This document shows positions 26,594-38,783 of a DNA stretch of 63,103 nt, one piece after another (positions within the stretch are counted from its first letter, which is position 1; the number at the start of each line of letters is the position of its first letter). This DNA comes from Ophiocordyceps camponoti-saundersi (nom. inval.) (taxonomy: Eukaryota; Ascomycota; Sordariomycetes; Hypocreales; Ophiocordycipitaceae), in contig PDHQ01000204.1 of assembly GCA_003339415.1 (NCBI GenBank), positions 1 to 63,103 on the forward strand, in the 5' to 3' direction. The position numbers and the translations under genes are program-made. The notes beneath the pieces are model-generated. The model saw nothing but the letters and a program-made list of their open reading frames with translations. It did no database searches and was not told the DNA's origin.

Positions 26594-29261
26594 CCTTTAT
26601 CTTAGCCCTTAACCTCTATCTTACTTACTAAATAGTCCGCACTTATTACCGCCTCTAATATACCGAAATAGTAAACCTTATCCGTACCGCGGTAAAAAAG
26701 GCGGCTAGGTAAGTATATTATAGATATAAAGGACGCCCCCGCTAAAAGAGATACTAGGTATTATAAAACTTAGAGAGATTCTATATAATATAAACCGGCC
26801 CTAAGCTAGCGGTAAGGCGTAGGCGACGCGATTTCGAAACTTAACTTTATAATAAATAGCTTCTTTACTAATATTTTAAAAAGGGAAGGTTAAAGAAATA
26901 TAAGAAATTATATAGCTACCTTATAAATAAGCCTTTATAACTTAAAACTAGCTTTACTTTTAATATATATAAAGGATTTCTTAAATTTATTAAGATAGTA
27001 TTTATATAACTTGAAACCGGATATATTAAACTTAATTTATTTACTTATAAGGTACTTAGGGTAATATTAAAGCGGTGCTTATATAATAATAATAATAAAA
27101 TAATTCTTTATATTTTTATTAACTATATTTTTATTTATAAAGATAAGCCCTTTTTTAACGCTAACTAGTATTTAATATAAGATTAGTAAAACCTTACTAA
27201 GGCACTTAATAACTTAAAATTTATAGCGCGATTTATATATTAGTTTCTTTTATAAAGAAAGCTTTATTAATTAAACCTTATATTATTATTTTATAAAGAG
27301 AAGGAGAACGGGGACGCTAATCTTAATATAAATATATAATAATTACTATATAGTAATATACTTTTATTTTTCACTTTATTAACTACTTACCTAGCTTTAA
27401 GTTTAGATTACCTTAACTATATATAAAAAACTAACTTAACTATATAAAGTATAAAAATATCTATAACTATTATAGCTATAGCTACGACTATAGCTATAAC
27501 TATGCTTATATTTATAATAATAACTTAAAGTAAAAGTTACTAGCTTTTACTTTTCTTTATTAAATATAATATAGTTATTAGCTAGCGTTATAAAATTCTT
27601 ATTATTAAACCGCTTATTAATAAAACTATCTTAAATAAGTTTAGAAATCTCCTCCTTATAAGGAGGCGGCGTAGTAATATTATAAGCGCTTATAGCGCTT
27701 TTAATAATAAAGGGAGTTTCTTTTATAGTAAAAGTAAAACTGTAAAAGTAATACTAGGTATAATAAATTTATTAGCTTCCGACTTTAACTTAAACTTAAT
27801 ATATATTAAAGCGGTAAAAGTTTTAATAATAAGTAAGAGAGTAATAAAAATAAGGGGGTAATTATAAAGCGAAGAAGTCTCTTATAACGCTACCTTATTC
27901 TTAGCTATATAGCGAATATAATATAATTTATTTATTACTTAGTTATAAAAGTTAATTAACTATATATAAAAAATACGCTATTTTTAAGTTTAGGCTATAA
28001 TAGCTATAATAATTTAGTTAATATTAGTTAGACTTTTAATTACTTTAATAATAAGATTTTTACTAAAAGTAAGAGGCTATAAGCTTTAAAGTAATACGCG
28101 GCTAGCAGCTACTTAAATAACTTAATTAGTAAGGGAGCTATAATAATATATAATAATATATAATAATATATAATAATATATAATAATATATAATAATATA
28201 TAATAATATATAATAATATATAATAATATATAATAATATATAATAATATATAATAATATATAATAATATATAATAATATATAATAATATATAATAATATA
28301 TAATAATATAAGTTCTCTTAACGCGCTAAATAATATTTTTCTATTACCCTTATTATTATAGAATTTACTTTAAACTTATTATAATTTTAGTTTTAATTTA
28401 CTAATTAAAAGTTATAACTAAAGCTTAGCTTATAAGCTACCCTAACTATAATATAAATAGCCTTTATTATAATAAGATTAGTAATTAGCTTATACTTAGT
28501 ATAATTATTTATATTTTTCTATAAACTATATTAAGCTAATTTACTTTAACTATTAATAAATATAAATATATATAAAAGCTAAATTCTTATTTTATTATAC
28601 TTAGTAAAGATTTTTAAAACTTATAAGTATATTAATATAATTAGTATAGAATATATTATCAAAATAGTCTCTTTTAGCGGGTATTTTACTTTTAGTATAA
28701 GTTAGCTATAAACTATATATATATTTATAAAAACTACTTATATAATTAATTTTATTAAGATTATTAATTTAATAATAGCTTACTTACGCTAATAAGGGCG
28801 ACCCCCCTTTTTTTATATACTTTTAAGCCCTAAGTTACTAATTTATAAAAATAATTTCTTAATTAGGAAAGCTTCCTAACTAGGAAAGCTTAATAAAGAG
28901 GTATATACCTAAGTATATATTATATATATAAGGGGTATATAGCTATATACTAAGGGGTTAAGAGGTATATATTAAAGCTTTAAAGGGGTATATACTAGTA
29001 TATATAAGTAATATATACCGCTACTTTTCTTATTTTTCCTTATCTTATCCTTCTTTCCTTATCTTTCCTTATATTATATAATATTACCGTAGCTAACAGC
29101 TATTTCTTTTATACGCGTTACGTATCTTACCTAGCCCTAAGCCGGCCGCGGTCTTCTTACGCTACGGGGGGTTTTACCTTTTATAGGAGGGTTTTTCCTA
29201 CCTAACTTATCGCCGAGGTTCTAGCAGCTCTTATAGCTATTAGCGTAATAATATAATAATA
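26594..29261 (+). mobile_element. LINE-D1, long 3' part of a fourth LINE-like family
   Basis: A 2668 bp insertion in LINE-A3 has a 16 bp duplication (26578-26593, 29262-29277, two A/G differences). It ends in ATTAGCGTAATAATATAATAATAATA, the same kind of terminus and simple tail as LINE-A to C, so the plus strand is sense. LINE-D2 (37220-38419) matches its last 1.2 kb. A Tyr/His/Asn-rich stretch lies near 27430-27510, and other frames near 26870-27280 are broken beyond recognition. No endonuclease or RT motif is visible, so it is probably 5'-truncated, or non-autonomous. Confidence 0.75.
28141..28310. repeat. 10 bp minisatellite TAATAATATA, 17 units
   Basis: Seventeen perfect units lie inside LINE-D1. 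LINE-D2 lacks the array and has a GC-rich segment with GCGCGATAGCGCG at the equivalent place (about 37437-37455), so it arose after the two copies separated. Confidence 0.97.
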
Positions 29262-32160
29262 ATAAAGGGAGATAAGGTAAGCTTAAAATATCTTATATAT
29301 AATTAGTTTTTAGAATTCTTTTATTTAGCTTTTAATTCTTAATAAAGAAAGTTAATTATATATTTTTTATTTAAAAGTAATAAATTACTTTTTATTTATA
29401 TTTAAACTTAATATATATACTCCTTTTATAACTTTTTAACTTTTTATTATTTTATTAATTAATAAAAGAGAAAGCGCGAGACGAACTTTATAATATTTTT
29501 AAAAGTAATTTAGATTTTATTTAATACTTTTAAATTTTTTAAATAGTAAAGGGTATTAGTCTTCCTTTTATTTAAGTAAAGATTAAATAAAAAAACTTAA
29601 AACTTAGCTTTAAAATAATAAATAAGTATAGCTTTATAAGCGTTAAGTATTATTTTAAAATATTATAATTAAACTAATTTTAAAGCCTTAGCTAAGCTTA
29701 AAAGGTTTTTACTTATAAAAGTAATAATAGAAAATATAAGAATAGTATATATAGTAAATAACTAAATAACTTTTATATAAAGTTTATAAATATAAATAAA
29801 GGGGTAACTTTAAGTAAAAGCGGATAAAAGGGAAAAGGCGAGGTTTTAGCAAAAAAGCTTATTATATATAATTTATAAGTAAGGTTTTTATTATAATTAT
29901 TAGTAAATCTAAACTCTTAAGAGTCTTATTTTAAAAATAAGATAAATTTAGTAACTTTTTAATTAGACTAAGTTTATCTCTAAAGTATATTTATAGAAAA
30001 AATATAAAAGCTTACTTTTCTCTAATTTAAACTTTATATTATAATTATATACTTATTATTTATATACCGCTTATATAGCTTAAAATTACCTTATAGTTAT
30101 TTTAAAGTTTAGTTTAATATTAAGAAAATTTATATTATTTATTAATTTAATTACTTATATTTTTTTTTTACTTATTAGCTAGCTATAAAGCAAGGCTATA
30201 TATAAGATAAATGAAATAATAAAAAATAATAAGCTTTAAGGAACTTTAGTTTTAATTTAATATAAGTTTAAAGTTTTATTATTAAAGTAAAATTAGGAGG
30301 TATAGTTTTATTAGTAGCTTTTAAGAAATACTAAGATTTAGTTTAGGAATCCTAAGTAATAAAATTCGGTTTTAAGTTTATTATAATATATAATATTAAA
30401 CGCTCCCTTAATATTTAATTATAGGAAAAACGCTACTCTTTTCCTAGCTTAGGTAGCTTAAATAAGCTTAATAATTATAAAAATAGCTAGCTTTATAAGT
30501 TAGTTACGCTTATTATTTATCTAGCTTTTAAGAAGAAATTAATATAACTTTATAATATTAATAATTTATTATCTTATTATAATTTTTAGGATTTTACCTT
30601 AATAATATAATAAGAATATAAGCTTATAAGCGCTTATACCTTAATAAGCTTTTAGTTTTTTTCTAAATTTATATAAAATAATTATAATAATAAACTATAG
30701 CTAAGGCGGGAAGAAACTAAATTATATATATACTTAAAAGATTATAATAAGCTAAATAATAAAAATAAAGTAATATATTTTTAAAAATCTAATAAGAATA
30801 TTATTTACTTTAGTTACTTTCTAAAAGGCTATTAACTTAAGTATTATAAATATATTAGTTTAAATAATTTTAATAATAATAAGAAACCTAAGTTTAAATA
30901 GTTTAATATTACTTAGGAGTATATTATAAAGCTAAGGAAAGAACTAATTAGCTAAAACATTAGCTTAAGCTTTATAGCTATTAGCTTATAATTTATTAGC
31001 CTTTATTAGCGTAAAAAATAAACTAAATCTTAAAAGAAACCGCTTTATATATAAGCTTAATACTTAATATATTAAAACTTAAAAGGTAAGCTAGTAATAA
31101 TATTAAGAAAAGATTATTAATAAGTATATTTTGCTAAGTTTATAGCTATTTTTTAAATAGAGGCTATCTCTTAAAATTATTATTAAGAGAAGTCTAATAA
31201 GAAAAACTTATATTTATACTAAGCTTACTTAGCTACTTAAGTAGCTAAGGCTATAGCTAAGGTAAACTACGCTACTTTATAAAAATAAGAAAGAGCGATA
31301 AATAGTACTATTTAGTTAATAATAAGCTATAGTTTTTAATAAAGTTAGTTAAAAGCGTTATTTATCTTTATAAAATTATTAAAATAGGAAGGTAATAAGG
31401 TAATCTAAGCTAAAAACTTATAATAAACTAAATCTAAGTCCGCTTATTTTTATTATAAGTATAATATAGCTATTACTTTAAGTAAGGAAATTTTAATTAT
31501 AAAAGATTAAAATATATAATTAAATCTAATAAAGTTAAAGTTTAGTTTAATATAATATATATATAAGTCCGCTATAGCTTAGATAAGGTTTAATATATTA
31601 TTTTTTTATTTATAAAAAATCTAAGTATATTTTTTTTAAAAATAAAAAGTTAAAATTATAGCTTAATTATCTTATTAGTTAGCTAATTAAAGTTTTAGGA
31701 AATCTCTTATAATAATTTTAAAGTAAATAATATAAGTTAAAGTTACTAACTAAAACTTAGTTAAGGTTTAGAGGAAAGTTTTAAAAAACTAAAAAGCTAT
31801 TATTATAAGAAATATTAAAGGGAGAGTAAATAAAAAGAAACTAAAGTTTAAAATAAAAAGTAATACTTGCCTAATCCTCTCTTATTTTTAAAAACTAAAA
31901 GAAAATATTATATTTTTTATAAATATAAATTAAAATATAGCCGCTTTTATAAATAAAGCGGTAAGGTAAAATCTTAAGTAAAGGAGGCTTAATATTAAAA
32001 TAGCTAATAATTTCTTAAAAAAAATAATATTATAATCTAATTTATTATTAAATATTAGCTTAGCTAGCTTTATATACTTATTTATATTTTAAAAAAATTA
32101 TTATAAATATAAGCAAATAATAAAAATAATAATAATTTCTTTATTATAATTTTTTATAGC
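29262..32160 (-). pseudogene. LINE-A3 ORF2: reverse transcriptase and start of endonuclease
   Basis: This piece is colinear with LINE-A2 6541-9415. The RT catalytic box reads KLINNINFL on the minus strand at about 30160-30126. The endonuclease part lies at about 31480-32155. The copia element inserted at 32161, near the beginning of the endonuclease region, and the frame resumes at 39459. The copy is inactive through RIP stops and loss of catalytic Asp. Confidence 0.75.
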
Positions 32161-32835
32161 TGTAAGTGCTAGACAGAAATCGGACAGCACTTTCGATTAG
32201 TTTAAGGTCGGGAAGACAATTAATTATCTAGTAATAGAGATTTAAATAATAGGATTATTAGATATGGAAGCGCGTTTAAATCGGATTAGAATAGTGGTGG
32301 TTTTATAATAATAGGTTAACAATAGAATTATTCAGAAGGTAGGGAAGAGAGTAAGTGATTGAATTACTGTCTACTAAGTGGTAGGAAAAACCTCTTCTCT
32401 AAATACTTAATTTCTTATAAACGCAGTGACCTTTCCGGTCAAGGAGAGGGTTAATCTGTGTGCTAGAAGATAACGTATTTAGGAGTGTTTTCGGAAGTCC
32501 GGAAAGTATTATAGTTAGTTTAATATTCGGCTTTCCGTGTTACCTGTTTCCGTAAAGTCTAGAAACACCGACCGTGACGGATCCGTACAAGGTCTTAAAG
32601 GTCTATGTTATTCTTAGCCTTAGAGGGCCGGAGCCTTATATATAAAGGTAATAATATATTATGCTAGTGCTTTTAAGGTATAAAATAATAACCTTAGTTA
32701 TTTATTTATATAATAAATATAATAAAATACTAGATTTTCTATATTATATTATAAAGTAGTTATTATATTTTTATATTAGTTATTTATACGTTTATTATTT
32801 ATTATAAAGAATAAAAATTATTATAAGCACTTATA
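32161..32835 (-). repeat. copia-1 3' LTR (left), weakly RIPed
   Basis: This LTR is 675 bp. It retains many CA and TG dinucleotides, for example ATCGGACAGCAC and CTGTGTGCTAG, that are TA in the other LTR. It carries few independent changes, such as GATTAGT against GATCGGT in LTR2. Confidence 0.96.
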
Positions 32836-33053
32836 GCCTCCTTTAAATAAATACGTTTAGTTATTTATTTATTATTTATTATAAATAGAATAAAAATTAT
32901 AAAACCTATAATATAATATTATTTATTTTATTAATAAAATTTAAAAACCTTTTATAAAAAGGAAAATAGTAAAAGTAATAATTAAAAAAAATTATAAGAG
33001 GAAAATCTAAGAAAAGCTTAAATAAGATAAAAAACCTCTTTATTAAAATAAGC

Positions 33054-33900
33054 TTATTTTAAAAATAATAGATTAGTAAGACTATAGAAGGTAGTGCTAT
33101 CTAATTCTTTAGTAAAGATATCTACTATATTATCCTTACTTTTAGTATAATAAATATTTATAAGCTTATTTCTTAAGTTTTGTTTTAAATAGAAATAAGT
33201 TAGGTTAATATGTTTTAACCTTTTATAAAATTTAGGATTTTCTGCTAGCCTTAAAGCTATAGTATTATCTATTAATAAATAAGGTATTATAGCAGGTATT
33301 TTAATATTTAAGCTATTATTTATTAATAAAAAATAGCCTATTTAGGTATAAGGCTTCTTTATTAGCCTCCCTTAGACCTATAAACTTAGCCTCGCAGCTG
33401 CTAAGTGCTATAACTTTTTATTTAGCATAGGACCAGCTTATAATATTATTATATATAAAGAAATAATAACCTAAAATGCTTTTTCTTTCTATTAAGTTAG
33501 AGGCCTAGCTAGTATCTAAAAAACCTTTAATATAATAGCTATTATAAGGTATATTACCTTTATATATAATAGCTTTATCTAAATATTTATTTAAATATTT
33601 CCAAATAGTATTTAAAGTATTTATATATATAATATTAGGTTTACTGCTAAATCTAGCATAAGATATAATAGAATATAATATATCGGGTCTTATTTATAAG
33701 GCTAAATATAATAGAGAGCCTATTTCCCTCTAATATTATAATATTATTTCTTTATTAGGCTATATAATAGCTTTCTTTAATTTATTTCCAAGCTTCGAAG
33801 GTATATCTAAGAAGCCTATATATTCTTTATTTAATTCTTTAAGCTTATTTCTAATATATTTTTCTTAGGTTATTTTTAACATATTATTTTGCTTATTAAA
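33054..33900 (-). pseudogene. copia-1 pol: RNase H domain
   Basis: The minus strand shows GFLDTS-stop-ASNLIERKS at about 33532-33490, then ALSSCEAKFIGLREA and LRLAENPKFYKRLKHINL, ending with YTKSKDNIVDIFTKEL near 33100. These are the D-A-D-W-A, S-S-C-E-A-E-Y and H-I-D/D-I-F-T-K blocks of copia RNase H, which removes the RNA template during cDNA synthesis. The frame is nearly intact apart from TAG/TAA at Trp/Gln. The last visible stop is at about 33056-33054. Confidence 0.93.
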
Positions 33901-34900
33901 AATAATATATATACCTAAAAAGTCTTATAGATAGCTTAAATCTTATACTTTTAAGTCTTTATTTAATTTCTATAATATATTTATTATAATATTATTATTC
34001 TTAGCGGCTACTAATATCTCGTCGACGTGTATTGCTAAGGCTATTTTTAGCTTTTTATTTATAAATACCCCTTTATCTAATAAAAGAGGATAAAATCCCT
34101 ATTTCTTTAGCGTAGTAGCTAAATAATTATACCATAGTTTAGGACTTTATTTTAAGCCGTATAACGCTTTTCTTAATTTTAAAACTAAGTTATTAGTTTT
34201 AATCAGGTCTTTATAATTCGAAGGAAGCTTTATATTATTTTTATTATAATAGTCCTTTATTATAAATTCCTCGAATTTAGTAGGCAATTTCATATAGATT
34301 TCAGTATCTATTTTAGCGTAAATAAAGGTATTCTTTATATTATATTACTTTACTATTAAATTATTTTATAAAGCTATTAATAATAATAACCTTATACTTT
34401 TAGGTCGGGTAGTAATAGAAAACGTTTCTAAGTAATCTAAGCCGTATACCTAATTAAAGCCTTATATTATAAAGCGGGCTTTATATTTAGTTATATTATT
34501 ATTATCCCTTTTACGCCTATAAACCTAACGGCCCCCTAAAAGATTTCTATCCTTAGGTATTATTTTAATTTCCTAAGTTTCTTATTTAATTAATTTATCT
34601 ATTTTAGATTATATAGCTTTTTTCTAATCTAATTTATTATTACTATTTAAAGCCTGTTTAGTTATTTTAGGCTTTATAGGATCTAGATTTTCTAGCGTAT
34701 ATAAAATAGCTATAATATTCTTTTCTTTTAGAATACTATTTATTTTAGGGTAAGATTTATAGTTTTTTAATTCTTCTATAGGCTTTTTAGGTATTCTTAC
34801 TTTTATAGAAGGTAGATCCTTTATTTTATTATTTTTACTACTATTATATTCTTATAGTAATTATTTATTAGCTAATTCTGCTATTTCCTTCTCCTTTTCC
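33900..34900 (-). pseudogene. copia-1 pol: reverse transcriptase domain
   Basis: The catalytic region reads IALAIHVDEILVAAKN at about 34054-34007, where most copia elements have YVDDI. His and Glu are unlikely to be RIP products here (GAC-GAG is kept on a strand without a CpA context), so HVDE may be the native form, but a natural GAC to GAG change cannot be excluded. Upstream blocks on the minus strand fit the copia RT. The domain sits between integrase and RNase H as expected. Confidence 0.9.
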
Positions 34901-35149
34901 GCTATAAGGGATCGAGTTATAGAAGGAATAGTATTAAAATCTAGCTATATATTATTTTCTTCTTCTTTATTATTATTATTATCCCTTTATATAAAGTTAT
35001 TTTCTAAAATAACTATATCTCATAATATAATTATAGTTCTTTTATTAAAATCCTAGATCTTATAAGCGTTATCTAAGTAACCTATAATTATTCCTTTATT
35101 AGCCCGAGGGTCTAATTTAGTACTAGGATTTTTATTTTTATAGTAAATA

Positions 35150-36500
35150 ATACTACCGAGTATTTTAATCTTATCTAATCCTTCGATAGATAAAGTAGTA
35201 TTATTTTTTAATTCGTAGGGAGTCTTATAGCCTAATTTACTATATAGAGACCTATTATATAGATAAGTAGTAGTAATAATAGCTTCCCCCTATAGATAAT
35301 AGGGCAGGTTAGCTATATATAAAATAGCACGTACTTTATCTAGTAGTGTTCTATTTATTCTTTCTATTTTACCGTTAGGCTCCTTAGTATTAGGCGGGCT
35401 AGTATTAAAAATAATACTTTATTTTATATAATAGTCCTTTATATTATATATAAATTCCTTAGCGTTATCTATAAAGACTTGCTTTATTTTAATATTATTA
35501 TTATTATTTTTAACCCTTATTTTATAATTAATAAATTCTTATAAAGCACTTTATTTTGTTTTTTATAAGTGCTATATCTAAGAATCTAGTATAAGAGTCT
35601 AAAAACGTAATAAAATACGTATATTTATTATAAGTAGGAATTTTAATAGGACCCTAGATATCTATACTTATTTTTTCTAAGTATATATACTATATAGTAA
35701 AGGCTTTCTTATTAATCTTATTAGTTAATTTAGCTTATATATATTCTTTATATTATTTTACTTATTTAATACTATTATAATTAAGTTTAATAGTATTATC
35801 TTTGCTTTTTAAGAATCTAATTAGAATTCTATAATTAATATGCCCTAGTTTTTTATACTATAGAAATAAATCTATTTCTTTATTAGTATTTAATATATAT
35901 TCTTTATTATTTATATTCCTCTTAAGCTTATTATACTTATACTTAGTAATTAAGTAAGGTAAATAATAAAGATTATTAAATCTATAGCCTTTAGCTATCT
36001 CTTTATTATTTATAAATAATTATACTATTTTTATATAAATTAAAGCACTTATTTTATTAAAGCAAGATTATAATAGTATATTAATACCTAATTTAGGTAT
36101 ATAAAATATATTATTTAATTTATAATACTATTTATTATTTTTAAACTAGAAAATAACGTCTCTAGCTCCCTTTACTATTATAGTATTTACTTTTCCTTAT
36201 TATACCTTTATACTAATAAGCTTATAGTTAATTAATAATTCTTTATTAAATACTATATATTTTATTATACCTATATCGTAAAGGAAATACGTTATATTTT
36301 TATTATTACTATAGGTATTAGAGGTAGAAAAAATAGAATTTTATATCTTTCGTAATCTATTACTACTAATATTTAAATCTATAAATCTTATAATATTATT
36401 ATTAGTTATATTATTAATAGAAGGAAGAAAGGTATTATTTACCTATATAGGGATATCGATAAATTTAACTTCTTTGTTAGAATTAGATTATTCCCTTTAT
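35150..36500 (-). pseudogene. copia-1 pol: integrase domain
   Basis: The minus-strand frame gives FITFLDSYTRFLDIALIKN, then FIDNAKEFI, then KEPNGKIERINRTLLDKVRA and ANLPYYL-stop-GEA, which match the DDE core and the E-Q-N-G-x-x-E-R-x-N-R-T-L block of Ty1/copia integrases. The Asp and Glu positions appear conserved. Stops sit at Trp (GEA preceded by TAG for W) and Gln. Integrase inserts the cDNA and makes the 5 bp duplication. Confidence 0.94.
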
Positions 36501-37204
36501 TCTTCTTTAACTTCTTCTTCTTCTTCTTCGATCTCTTCTTCGTTTAAATTTAATTCAGTTATTCGATTGTTTTTCGTAAGAAGGACTGTTTTCTTAGTCG
36601 TTTTTCAAGCCGGTTTATAATAAGGATTTTTCATTTTCTTCAGAATAGGACTAACAGAGGAATTCACAATAGCTCTAATTTTTTCCTTTATTTTCCTCTC
36701 TTTCCGGGCTTTTAATAAAGCCTTTATTTACTATATTTTTCTCTTTTCTTCCGAAAAGGTATCCTTTTATTCCTACTAATTAGGTGCTTTATAGGGGTAT
36801 AAATACTAATATAAATCTACTTTATACCCTTTATTTTTATAATCTAAGCAAAAAATAATTTCTTTCTTTTACTTATAAGGCTTCTTACTTTTATAAGAGG
36901 TATATAAAACCTTTTTAGAAGTAGCTAAAGAAGTATTTCTTTTCTCTTTATCTATAAGGGAAGAGAAGAGGGTCTCGAGGGTATAAGCTTTTTCGTTATT
37001 TCGTAAAGCTTATATAATATTTATTATAAAGCCTCGATATTCGTTTCGTAAGCCTATAAGCGTTAAGCTTATTATAATAATTTCAGGTATTTCGATATCC
37101 TTAAAAAGAAGCTCTTCGTAGCTTAATTTTATCTTATTAAGATAAACTTCTATATTACTTTCCGTATAATATATATTAAATAAATCCCCTATAAGAAGGA
37201 AATT
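36480..37204 (-). pseudogene. copia-1 gag, C-terminal part with mutated zinc knuckle
   Basis: Downstream (on the minus strand) of the LINE-D2 insertion, gag continues as YYTESNIEVYLNKIKLSYEE and ends with a knuckle that reads FCLDYKNKGYKVDLY near 36870-36790. Relatives have C-x2-C-x4-H-x4-C; two Cys and the His became Tyr through RIP while the first Cys survived. An acidic Glu-rich stretch (GAAGAAGAAGAAG, about 36500-36540 reverse) follows. Gag forms the virus-like particle and binds RNA. Confidence 0.85.
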
Positions 37205-37219
37205 TAATATAAAGGAAGA

Positions 37220-38419
37220 TCCTTAGTTAACTGCTTAAAAAAGTTAATTGCCTATATATAGAAGATACGCTACTCCTATATCTAGGCCGATATAGCAGCA
37301 ATAAGTCGGTCGGCGCCGGTTAGACCCTCGGTCGCCTCGATAATAGAGTCCTCCCTAATAGCAGGAGGCTATAGGCCTTAGAGCGGTACGCGGCCGGCGG
37401 CCGCCTATACGACTCGATTAGCGCGAGTGCTATTATAACGCGCGATAGCGCGTATCTCTTTAACGCGCTTAATTATATTTTTCTACTATACTTATTAGTA
37501 TAGGATTTACCGCGGACTTAATATAACCCTAATATTACTTATTATTTAAGCGTTATAATTAAAGCTTAGCTAGTAAGTAACCTTAACCGCGGCAAGAATA
37601 GCTTTAGCTATAGCGGGATTATTAATTAGCTAATACTTAGTATAATTATTTACGTATTTAACGTAGGCCGCGCTTAGATAATCTGCCCTAATTATTAGTA
37701 AATATAAATATACGCTAGGGCTAAGTACTTATTTCTTTATACCTAATAAAGGTCCCTAAAGCTAATAAGCGTACTAATATACCCTATATAAAATACTACT
37801 CGAGGAAAGTTAAGTTTAGCGGGTATTTTACTCCGGTATAAGATAGCTACGAATTAGTTACGCGCGCTAAGGATTACTTATATAATTAAAATTATAAAAA
37901 AATAATAAGATAATAATAGCTTACTTATATTAATAAAAGCGACCCCCCCTTTTTTTATATACCCCTAAGCCTTAAGTTACTAATTTATAAAGACCGATTT
38001 CCTAATTAGGAAAGCTTCCTAATTAGGAAAGCTTAAAAAAAAAGTATATACCTAAGTATATACTATATATAAAGGAGGTACGTAGCTACGTACCTAAAGG
38101 TTAAGTAGTACGTACTTAAAGGCCGGGGAGGTATATATTAGTATATATAGGTAATACGCACCGCCGCTACTATTATCTTTTCCTTATCTTATCTATCTTT
38201 CCTTATCTTTCCTTATCTTTCCTTATATTATATAGTATTATCGTAACTAACGGTTACTTTCTTTATACGCGTAGAGCGCCTAGCTCGGCCCTAAGCCGGA
38301 CGCGGTCCTACTATATAGCGGGGGGTTTTACCTCTTTTAGGAGGGTTTTTCCTACTCGACTTACTATTAAGGTTCTAGCAGCTACCTTTATAGCCTTTAG
38401 AGTACTATAATAATAATAA
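37220..38419 (+). mobile_element. LINE-D2, 5'-truncated copy in copia-1 gag
   Basis: A 1200 bp insertion is flanked by a perfect 15 bp duplication TAATATAAAGGAAGA (37205-37219, 38420-38434). Its 3' end, with TTAGAGTACTATAATAATAA, matches LINE-D1's last 1.2 kb. It is clearly less mutated: 37250-37460 is GC-rich with many CpG sites where LINE-D1 has A and T. It is the youngest event in this branch of the stack, since it lies inside copia-1, which lies inside LINE-A3. Confidence 0.92.
37256..37560 (+). pseudogene. LINE-D2 coding relic, unassigned
   Basis: One sense frame is almost open and protein-like: DTLLLYLGRYSSNKSVGAG, then ALERYAAGGRLYDSISASA and TRDSAYLFNALNYIFLLY. The few stops are TAG or TAA. 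LINE-D1 retains only traces of it. If LINE-D is a normal LINE this should be near the C-terminus of ORF2, but it has no motif that I recognise. Confidence 0.5.
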
Positions 38420-38434
38420 TAATATAAAGGAAGA

Positions 38435-38783
38435 GGGATTATAAAAGTCTTTTAACTTATCTTAGGCAATTTTAGTATCTTTAATATACTTTATTTATGT
38501 TAAGGGACCGTTATTAATAAATAGCTTTATAAGGGCTAAGGCGTCTTCAGTTTTAACGTTACCTTCTTACTATATAGTAAGTTAAAGTTTCTCGCGAACA
38601 AGGGCACTTTCTATACGTAGAGCCTACGTAGGATAATTCTTCAAGCCCTAAAGCTTCGAAAAATCGTACCGAACCTTAGAAGATATATTTCTTAGCTAAG
38701 GTATAGCTTATTTATTTATAGGTATTTTTATTATTTTTTCTAGATTTTTTATAGCCTTTTTAAAGTAAGAGGAATTACTACTA
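38435..38783 (-). pseudogene. copia-1 gag, N-terminal part
   Basis: The minus strand reads KVRYDFSKL-stop-GLKNYPT-stop-A, then LALIKLFINNGPL and KIA-stop-DKLKDFYN. This fits the typical copia gag opening (L-x-G-x-E-N-Y-x-x-W and A-W-D-x-L-x-x-x-Y), with both Trp codons turned to stops. No clear ATG is left. The coding region begins close to the 5' LTR, and the possible primer-binding site is at 38783-38771. Confidence 0.85.
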
